The notes under the pieces are model-generated. The model was not told the origin of the DNA, made no database searches, and saw nothing but the letters and a program-made list of their open reading frames with translations. Below are positions 1-3,947 of a stretch of DNA of 7,186 nt, piece by piece. Source of the DNA: Candidatus Stahliibacteriota bacterium (lineage in GTDB: Bacteria > Hydrothermota > Tepidihabitantia > SM23-42); assembly GCA_030670605.1 (NCBI GenBank), contig DAOVBK010000075.1, positions 1 through 7,186 of the forward strand, in the 5' to 3' direction. Both the position numbers and the translations under genes were made by a program. The first letter of the stretch is position 1. Each line of letters starts with the position of its first letter.

Positions 1-483
1 TGTGAGTGCATGGGCAACCGCAATCTCGGGTTTGTTCCGAGGAATAGGCTTGGTGCCTGAAACAAATTCAACTGCCGTGTAACTACCTGACTCAATGAGC
101 ATATAACCGACCGGAATCACCTCAAGACCGTACTCACGAATCACAAAGACAGCCTTCACCTGTTCGCCAACAAGGTAATTGGCGTTTCTGCCACTTAACA
201 GCGACAAGAAGAAAATGGCATCGGCGGCAGAACAAACTTGATGAGAACATCCAGGAAAGATGATGATTGGTTTGTCGGTTGTTTTCTTGATCGCGACGAC
301 AAAGGCGTCAAAATGAGGTGATACCAAGAGTGATGAACCGACGAGGATACCCGCAACACCCTGTTCACAAACGAACTCTGTCACCTGCCTGACCTTGTCC
401 ATTGGCATACGGTCAGGGTCAAACAGGGCGAGCACGCCGGGCTTTGCCTTTTCCAGCTGTCTGTGCACCGAAGTTGTCTTCAC
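1..483 (-). CDS. Geranylgeranylglyceryl phosphate synthase family protein (GGGPS/PcrB-like), 3' end outside window
   Basis: Reading the minus strand from GTG at 483 gives 161 open codons to the window edge. Visible family features in order: LALFDPDR (residues 18-25; the DPD acidic motif is expected to bind Mg2+), GVAGILVGSS (42-51), PIIIFPGC (72-79), a segment resembling the family LLSGRN motif (95-100), GEQVK (106-110), YGLEVIPVGYMLIESG (118-133) and KPIPRNKPEIA (145-155). Known family role: a cytoplasmic TIM-barrel enzyme joining a polyprenyl diphosphate to sn-glycerol-1-phosphate, the first ether bond of archaeal-type lipids. Family members are about 230-250 residues, so roughly two thirds is present. 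A TAA stop lies four codons upstream in frame, and the N-terminus fits the family from this GTG; the next Met codons (26, 28) lie past the DPD motif. No Shine-Dalgarno precedes it, but a promoter ends 8 bases before it. Chain length of the substrate cannot be read here; PcrB-type heptaprenyl activity is the alternative. Confidence 0.9.
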   Translation of the reverse strand, partial: MKTTSVHRQLEKAKPGVLALFDPDRMPMDKVRQVTEFVCEQGVAGILVGSSLLVSPHFDAFVVAIKKTTDKPIIIFPGCSHQVCSAADAIFFLSLLSGRNANYLVGEQVKAVFVIREYGLEVIPVGYMLIESGSYTAVEFVSGTKPIPRNKPEIAVAHALT

Positions 484-491
484 TACAGCAG

Positions 492-519
492 ATTATATGC
501 GCCTGCCCGGAAAAATCAA
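492..519 (-). promoter_or_regulatory. Sigma70-type promoter of the GGGPS-family gene, probably leaderless
   Basis: On the minus strand TTGATT (519-514) is followed by a 16-base spacer and a perfect TATAAT (497-492). Only 8 bases separate the -10 box from the GTG start at 483, so initiation 7-9 bases downstream of the -10 would fall at 485-483, on or within two bases of the start codon. No purine-rich ribosome-binding site is present in those 8 bases. Confidence 0.7.
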
Positions 520-522
520 TAT

Positions 523-650
523 AGTTGTATAGCTGAATAGCTTCATAGTTGGATGGTCGGATTAATGATTAGTCTGATGGTCTGATTGTAGGATAGTCTG
601 ATAGTCATAAATACGACAATAAGACCATAGGGCTATGAGACAATCAGACT
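523..650. repeat. Phased 8-base direct array followed by inverted array, element 1
   Basis: From 523 to 602 the sequence divides without slippage into ten 8-base units such as AGTTGTAT, AGCTGAAT, AGTTGGAT and AGTCTGAT. Nine of ten have G at position 2 and nine of ten end in AT; the exception is 563-570. After an 8-base junction (603-610), five more units at 611-650 fit the same consensus on the minus strand, in exact 8-base register. The consensus is roughly DGYYNNAT. The two halves can form an imperfect hairpin: 580-589 pairs perfectly with 640-649, with a partly paired stretch inside. The element begins 4 bases upstream of the GGGPS promoter -35 box. Function unknown. Confidence 0.8.
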
Positions 651-661
651 GATCGATATCC

Positions 662-677
662 GCAGAGTAAACTCTGC
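662..677. repeat. Short perfect inverted repeat
   Basis: GCAGAGT at 662-668 and ACTCTGC at 671-677 are perfect reverse complements separated by AA. It sits between repeat elements 1 and 2. No T-run follows on either strand, so it is not a typical intrinsic terminator; a dimeric protein site or chance palindrome is possible. Confidence 0.5.
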
Positions 678-696
678 CACCACGGTTTGGTTCCAT

Positions 697-763
697 AGTT
701 TGATAGTTGTATTGCTGCATAGTTGTTAACCATCGAGCCATCCAGCTATGCAACCATCCCAAC
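697..763. repeat. Phased 8-base direct array followed by inverted array, element 2
   Basis: Direct units at 697-704, 705-712 and 713-720 (AGTTTGAT, AGTTGTAT, TGCTGCAT) and a degraded fourth to 728 follow the DGYYNNAT pattern of element 1. After a 3-base junction the pattern runs on the minus strand at 732-739, 740-747 and 748-755 (GGCTCGAT, AGCTGGAT, GGTTGCAT when reverse complemented), with a final 9-base unit at 756-764. Organisation matches element 1 but the sequence differs, so the shared property is the unit pattern, not long identity. Confidence 0.7.
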
Positions 764-820
764 TATTCGGATTCTGCGCCAGAAGGCGCGACAAGTTTCG
801 CGTTGACCAGATGGAAAACG

Positions 821-852
821 TCATTGCGAGGGACGAAGTCCCGCGGCAATCT
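821..852. repeat. Palindromic interspersed repeat (REP-like) with ATTGCGAG / GCGGCAAT ends
   Basis: ATTGC (823-827) pairs with GCAAT (846-850), and GGGAC (830-834) pairs with GTCCC (838-842) around a GAA loop, giving a nested hairpin. The form ATTGCGAG...CGAAG...GCGGCAAT is one I recognise from memory as an interspersed palindrome found between genes in many unrelated bacterial genomes. Frames across it yield repetitive peptides often misannotated as small proteins. It is probably a non-autonomous or domesticated element; no transposase is in the window. Confidence 0.7.
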
Positions 853-970
853 GATACAATTTACTGTTCGAGTGAGCACCTTGTGCGAATCGAGAACTTC
901 CTTAATGTCCCCTTGTCTCAGAATTCCGCGTCCTCTGTGATTTTTCGGCGGTCTCCGTGTATCTTACAAA

Positions 971-994
971 TGTCAAATGTTGAGACCTGACCCC
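971..994. repeat. Possible dispersed motif TGTCAAATGTTGAGACC followed by TGACCCC
   Basis: This stretch resembles, from memory, a motif found near REP-associated tyrosine transposase (IS200-like Y1) genes in diverse bacteria. It contains the small inverted repeat TCAA-ATG-TTGA at 974-984. No transposase lies in the window, so identification rests on resemblance only and may be coincidental. Confidence 0.35.
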
Positions 995-1007
995 GATGAC
1001 CCTATTA

Positions 1008-1028
1008 GCCATATGCCATACGCCATTA
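1008..1028. repeat. Short tandem repeat, three 7-base units
   Basis: Three consecutive 7-base units, GCCATAT, GCCATAC and GCCATTA, share GCCAT. It is a small simple-sequence tract with no assigned role. Confidence 0.55.
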
Positions 1029-1052
1029 GTGGTCGCGCTTTTCCCTCTATGT

Positions 1053-1096
1053 TGGGACTCCGTTTGAGGAGCTCGACAGAATTCTCATGAGTCCCA
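1053..1096. repeat. Inverted repeat with 8-base arms
   Basis: TGGGACTC (1053-1060) and GAGTCCCA (1089-1096) are perfect reverse complements enclosing 28 bases, which hold a further short pair (TGAG 1065-1068 with CTCA 1084-1087). It abuts element 3. It could be a hairpin or the flank of an old insertion; no T-run follows it. Confidence 0.45.
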
Positions 1097-1097
1097 T

Positions 1098-1174
1098 TGT
1101 CAGATAGTCGCATAGTCTGATAGTCGAATCAATGAAATGACGATAGGACAATAAGACTATAGGGCTATAAGACT
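1098..1174. repeat. Phased 8-base direct array followed by inverted array, element 3
   Basis: Four direct units cover 1098-1129 (TGTCAGAT, AGTCGCAT, AGTCTGAT, AGTCGAAT). After a 13-base junction, four inverted units cover 1143-1174 (TGTCCTAT, AGTCTTAT, AGCCCTAT, AGTCTTAT when reverse complemented). All eight have G at position 2 and end in AT. The 27 bases at 1147-1173 match 615-641 of element 1 at 25 positions, so elements 1 and 3 are related copies. The arms 1106-1125 and 1154-1173 pair at 15 of 20 positions. It ends 24 bases before the next gene's -35 box. Confidence 0.8.
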
Positions 1175-1198
1175 AATGAAAATATGCCACACGGTAAC

Positions 1199-1226
1199 TT
1201 GACAACTATTGGAATATGGCTAGAAT
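1199..1226 (+). promoter_or_regulatory. Sigma70-type promoter of the cyclic-nucleotide-binding gene, probably leaderless
   Basis: A perfect TTGACA (1199-1204), a 16-base spacer and TAGAAT (1221-1226, five of six matches to TATAAT) end 6 bases before the ATG at 1233. Initiation 7 bases after the -10 would fall on the A of the ATG. GGAG at 1227-1230 looks like a ribosome-binding site but is only two bases from the ATG and upstream of the predicted transcription start. Confidence 0.7.
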
Positions 1227-1232
1227 GGAGTA

Positions 1233-1748
1233 ATGAAAGACATATCGAAAGTCAGCCTATTCAAGTATTTGACGCCACAAGAGGTCGACTGGATGCTCAT
1301 CAAGTGGAAAACACGAACAGTGGCTGAGAATACGATAATCGTCAAAGAAGGGTCATCTGGGGACGAAATGTACGTTGTTGAATCAGGCCGTGTGGAAGTG
1401 TACCTGACACGCGGAGATGTGGTCCTTTTGCTCACTGAACTGCCTGAGGCATCCTTTTTTGGTGAAATGGCGCTCATTACCGATAAACCGAGGTCAGCGA
1501 GTGTTAAAGCAAAAACTGATTGCCGATTGTTTACGTTCGAGAAAGATGAGTTCCAAACCATTATCGCGGAAAATCCGAAAGTCGCTGCGAAATTCTTGCT
1601 CGCACTCAGCGAAGCCCTCTGCAATCGAATACTGGTTGCGAATACCAATCTGGAAAATCACTTCTTGGTCAACCAGGCAATCGTCGATAACGAATCATTC
1701 AGAAATTTATATATTCTGACCCACAAGGCCCCATCGTCTAGCGGTTAG
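1233..1748 (+). CDS. Stand-alone cyclic nucleotide-binding domain protein (171 aa)
   Basis: Residues about 8-125 form a CRP/PKA-type cNMP-binding beta-barrel: VKEGSSGDEMYVVESGRVEV (37-56), then the phosphate-binding cassette FGEMAL (76-81) and PRSASV (86-91). Glu78 and Arg87 occupy the positions that in the family contact the nucleotide ribose and cyclic phosphate, so ligand binding is likely; cAMP versus cGMP cannot be told. A helical tail (about 116-150) follows, but there is no helix-turn-helix, so it is not a CRP-type DNA-binding regulator as it stands. No signal peptide or membrane segment is seen, so it is probably a cytoplasmic sensor acting through a partner. A TAG lies four codons upstream in frame, fixing ATG at 1233. 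The last six residues and the TAG stop are encoded within the tRNA-Glu gene, an odd same-strand overlap; the original stop may have been lost. Confidence 0.88.
   Translation: MKDISKVSLFKYLTPQEVDWMLIKWKTRTVAENTIIVKEGSSGDEMYVVESGRVEVYLTRGDVVLLLTELPEASFFGEMALITDKPRSASVKAKTDCRLFTFEKDEFQTIIAENPKVAAKFLLALSEALCNRILVANTNLENHFLVNQAIVDNESFRNLYILTHKAPSSSG
1710..1715 (+). promoter_or_regulatory. Possible -10 box for tRNA-Glu inside the upstream gene
   Basis: TATATT matches TATAAT at five of six positions and lies 11 bases before the mature tRNA 5' end, so a transcript starting near 1722 would carry a short leader. I see no good -35 at the right distance, so this is weak; read-through from the promoter at 1199-1226 is the alternative. 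Confidence 0.3.
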
Positions 1749-1798
1749 GACATCACTCTTTCAAGGTGGAGACACGGGTTCGATTCCCGTTGGGGCCG
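1727..1798 (+). tRNA. tRNA-Glu (anticodon TTC)
   Basis: The acceptor stem GGCCCCA (1727-1733) pairs with TGGGGCC (1791-1797), with G1798 as discriminator. The D-stem GTCT (1736-1739) pairs with GGAC (1748-1751). The anticodon arm 1753-1769 has loop CTTTCAA with anticodon TTC at 1760-1762 (reads GAA and GAG). The T-arm pairs ACGGG with CCCGT around TTCGATT. No CCA is encoded, so it must be added after transcription. The 5' end overlaps the 3' end of the upstream coding frame by 22 bases. The OmpA-like gene starts 32 bases after the tRNA, with no terminator between. Confidence 0.95.
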
Positions 1799-1807
1799 GT
1801 TCGATTC
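1777..1807 (+). repeat. 10-base direct repeat of the tRNA T-arm sequence across the tRNA 3' end
   Basis: GGTTCGATTC occurs at 1777-1786 in the tRNA T-arm and again at 1798-1807, starting at the discriminator base. A copy of a tRNA segment just past the gene can be left by integration or by partial duplication, but 10 bases is short and no integrase or element boundary is visible. Confidence 0.6.
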
Positions 1808-1819
1808 AGTAAAAACAAA

Positions 1820-1827
1820 AAGGAGGT
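1820..1827 (+). promoter_or_regulatory. Perfect Shine-Dalgarno site for the OmpA-like gene
   Basis: AAGGAGGT is fully complementary to the canonical 3' end of bacterial 16S rRNA and lies three bases before ATG 1831. It is the only strong ribosome-binding site seen before a gene in this window, and precedes the only gene with no promoter of its own nearby. Confidence 0.85.
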
Positions 1828-1830
1828 CAT

Positions 1831-3879
1831 ATGAAGAAGGTGGCATGTGTTCTCTGCCTGCTACCAATGCTGCTCGTTGCGCAAGAGATATCAGTCTATG
1901 GTAATCGTGGTATGTTTAAGGTGCAGTATGCCCAGCCTCACAATATGGGCATGTTTTCATTCCACATGGCACCGACTGCACGCTGGGAAAGTCACGATGT
2001 GACCGTCCAAGATGAAACCACAACCGACCGTCGGTTATTCTTTGATGCACCGGTTGGACTGTCCTATGCCATAATTGACTACCTTGAAATACGAACACAC
2101 GTCACTCCTTTCGTGAAATACTACGAAGCAAACGACTATCCAGTACGGCGCGGTGACCCATCGCCGGTTATCGGCTTCAGGACAGTAGAAGTCGGTGCAA
2201 AAATCGGTTATCCGTTTGTTGTTGACGAAGAAACCCCCTTAGTCTATGCAGTCGGTGTTGATGCCTTTGTGGATTTCGGATTGTGGCTCTCCTCAAGCGA
2301 ACAGGAAAAAGATAGGGCACTCTACGCTGATACATTCGATGGTATTGTACCAAATTTTCCTCCTCACATTCCACATGACCCTGATATCGGTTTTGCCGGC
2401 TTGTTTGACATCAGGGTCGGACCGTTTGCGACCCATCTCAATGTTGGATACCTTGTGCCCGGGACTGAAAAGAATCCAGGGTACGTGGCACCTGAAGACA
2501 TCCGAGAGCGACCAGACTACCTCATTCATGGCGGCGGTATTGAACTCATACCAGCGGATGCAGCACGGATACTGTTCGAGGTATACGGTATGTACGATAT
2601 GGATGCCAGTGAAGAATCGCTATGGGTCACACCGGGCCTGCGTTTTGGTTCGAGTACAATAAGCTTTGACCTCGGGTGCGAACTCGGCATTGTCAATCCA
2701 ACGTCTGACGACGTATGGTATAAACCATTCTTCAACTTTTCAGCAGGTGTTGACCTCGTGAAAGAAATAGAAGTGCACATACCAATTGCAAAGGTGACGG
2801 GAAAGATCTATGATGCCAAAACAAGTGAACCGATCGCTGCAACAATTGCCTTCCCTGAGTCAGACCAGGAAGCAGTCATGGCGACGGGCGCCGGTTACTA
2901 TGAGGCAACCCTCACGCCTGGCAGCCATCGTCTTCATGTTGAAGCACCTGGCTACCGATGGAAGGAGCGGGGCATTGTGCTCAAGGATGGTGATGAACTC
3001 GTGCTCGACTTCAATCTGAACAAGAAATCTGTTTCAATCGTGAAAGGCAAGGTCTATGACGATATCACGCGTGCACCACTGCTGGCTCAAATCTCATTCC
3101 CGAAGACCGAGTTCAAGGCAGTCGCATCTGATACTGCAGGATACTACGAGGCAGAAGTTGCTCCAGGTTCCTACCGGCTCCGTGTTGAGGCACCAGGCTA
3201 TATGTTTGAAGAAAAGATCGTGACGCTGCAGGAAGATGCAACTAAGATAGTGGATATTGGCATGCGCAGGGGAGGCGCCATACTGACGGGTATGGTTTCT
3301 GAACAAGACACGAAGAACCCGATCCTTGCCAATATCATTTTTGTTGGAACCGACCTTCCCAAAGCAGCCACAGATGGAGTAACCGGCATCTTCAAAGTAG
3401 AAGTACCACCAGGGACCTATTCAGTACGGGTTGAAGCACAGGACTACATTCCCGAATACGCGCCAATCGTGCTCGTAAAGAATGAAACCAAAATCCAGAA
3501 TTTCATACTACGGCCCATGCCCGCAGTCGGTGAAAAGATCATTCTTGTCGGGATTCACTTTGATTTCAACTCGGCAGTCATCAAACCGACATCGTATCCT
3601 GTGCTGGATGACGCGGCACGCGTGCTCAAGGCACGACCGAAAATGCGTGTTGAAATCAGCGGTCACACGGACAGCATCGGCTCGGATTCCTACAACCAGA
3701 AGCTCTCGTTCCAGCGTGCAAATGCTGTCAGACAATACTTTATCACATACCATAGTATTGACCCGTCACGCGTGATCGCGGTTGGCTACGGCGAGAGACA
3801 GCCAATTGCCGACAACCGTACTAGGACAGGAAGGGATCTCAACAGGCGAATTGAATTCAAGGTTTTAAGCATAGAATAA
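1831..3879 (+). CDS. Outer-membrane OmpA-family protein: barrel-like region, three carboxypeptidase-regulatory-like repeats, OmpA C-terminal domain (682 aa)
   Basis: Residues 1-17 are a signal peptide (Lys-Lys, hydrophobic core, probable cleavage after LLVA). Residues about 18-310 show alternating hydrophobic strands rich in Gly, Tyr and Phe, consistent with an outer-membrane beta-barrel; this is inferred from composition. Three related repeats follow at about 320-397, 402-478 and 483-561, each like carboxypeptidase-regulatory domains, with a GYYEA-type strand, a PG(S/T)(H/Y) turn and an R(L/V)xVEA strand. Residues about 567-680 are the OmpA peptidoglycan-associating domain: FDFNSAVIKP, GHTD (611-614), LSFQRANAV (625-633) and GYGERQPIADN. 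Asp614 and Arg629 match the family residues that bind meso-diaminopimelate. Known family role is anchoring outer membrane to peptidoglycan. Here the repeats make a spacer of about 240 residues between membrane and cell-wall domains, longer than in E. coli OmpA. The start is fixed by the perfect Shine-Dalgarno. A terminator begins 17 bases after the stop. Confidence 0.9.
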   Translation: MKKVACVLCLLPMLLVAQEISVYGNRGMFKVQYAQPHNMGMFSFHMAPTARWESHDVTVQDETTTDRRLFFDAPVGLSYAIIDYLEIRTHVTPFVKYYEANDYPVRRGDPSPVIGFRTVEVGAKIGYPFVVDEETPLVYAVGVDAFVDFGLWLSSSEQEKDRALYADTFDGIVPNFPPHIPHDPDIGFAGLFDIRVGPFATHLNVGYLVPGTEKNPGYVAPEDIRERPDYLIHGGGIELIPADAARILFEVYGMYDMDASEESLWVTPGLRFGSSTISFDLGCELGIVNPTSDDVWYKPFFNFSAGVDLVKEIEVHIPIAKVTGKIYDAKTSEPIAATIAFPESDQEAVMATGAGYYEATLTPGSHRLHVEAPGYRWKERGIVLKDGDELVLDFNLNKKSVSIVKGKVYDDITRAPLLAQISFPKTEFKAVASDTAGYYEAEVAPGSYRLRVEAPGYMFEEKIVTLQEDATKIVDIGMRRGGAILTGMVSEQDTKNPILANIIFVGTDLPKAATDGVTGIFKVEVPPGTYSVRVEAQDYIPEYAPIVLVKNETKIQNFILRPMPAVGEKIILVGIHFDFNSAVIKPTSYPVLDDAARVLKARPKMRVEISGHTDSIGSDSYNQKLSFQRANAVRQYFITYHSIDPSRVIAVGYGERQPIADNRTRTGRDLNRRIEFKVLSIE

Positions 3880-3895
3880 TATCGGATTGTTTAAT

Positions 3896-3926
3896 AAAAA
3901 AGAGGCACCGCGTGTGCCTCTTTTTT
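3896..3926. terminator. Bidirectional intrinsic terminator between convergent genes
   Basis: A perfect 13-base stem pairs 3896-3908 (six A then GAGGCAC) with 3914-3926 (GTGCCTC then six T) around loop CGCGT. The T-run on each strand lets it end transcription in both directions. It lies 16 bases past the OmpA-like stop and 21 bases past the stop of the opposing gene. Confidence 0.93.
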
Positions 3927-3947
3927 ATACACTACCATAAATTCGTC

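Larger units (their letters stand above)
484..1198. other. Gene-free, repeat-rich intergenic region
   Basis: About 715 bases between two divergent promoters. No open frame here shows recognisable protein features; the longer frames translate the repeats. It holds three phased 8-base direct/inverted arrays, a compact palindromic interspersed repeat, a possible dispersed motif, a short tandem repeat and simple hairpins such as GCGCC-AGAA-GGCGC at 776-789. I recognise nothing in 853-970. The content suggests accumulated non-coding repeats rather than one decayed gene. Confidence 0.75.

Noticed and set aside
662..677. Intrinsic terminator for either flanking gene
   Set aside because: The hairpin has no following T-run on either strand and lies upstream of both divergent genes.
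562..762. Minus-strand 66-codon open frame
   Set aside because: It lies across the 8-base arrays of elements 1 and 2 and the resulting Thr/Tyr/Gln-rich peptide simply reflects the repeat units.
707..990. Two overlapping plus-strand open frames of 77 and 80 codons as small genes
   Set aside because: They translate the palindromic repeat at 821-852 and adjoining repeats, have no ribosome-binding site and no protein features, and peptides from this repeat are a known source of false genes.
523..1174. CRISPR array
   Set aside because: Units are 8 bases, contiguous, degenerate and mirrored; there are no 25-40 base repeats with unique spacers and no cas genes.
1227..1230. GGAG as the ribosome-binding site of the sensor gene
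   Set aside because: It is two bases from the ATG, too close for Shine-Dalgarno pairing, and lies between the -10 box and the predicted transcription start.
1220..1648. Minus-strand 142-codon open frame opposite the sensor gene
   Set aside because: It is antisense to a gene with clear family motifs and a consensus promoter; the translation resembles no family.
1831..3879. Frameshift or fusion of two genes in the OmpA-like protein
   Set aside because: Signal peptide, barrel-like region, three repeats and the OmpA domain are continuous in one frame without stops, an arrangement reasonable for one outer-membrane protein.
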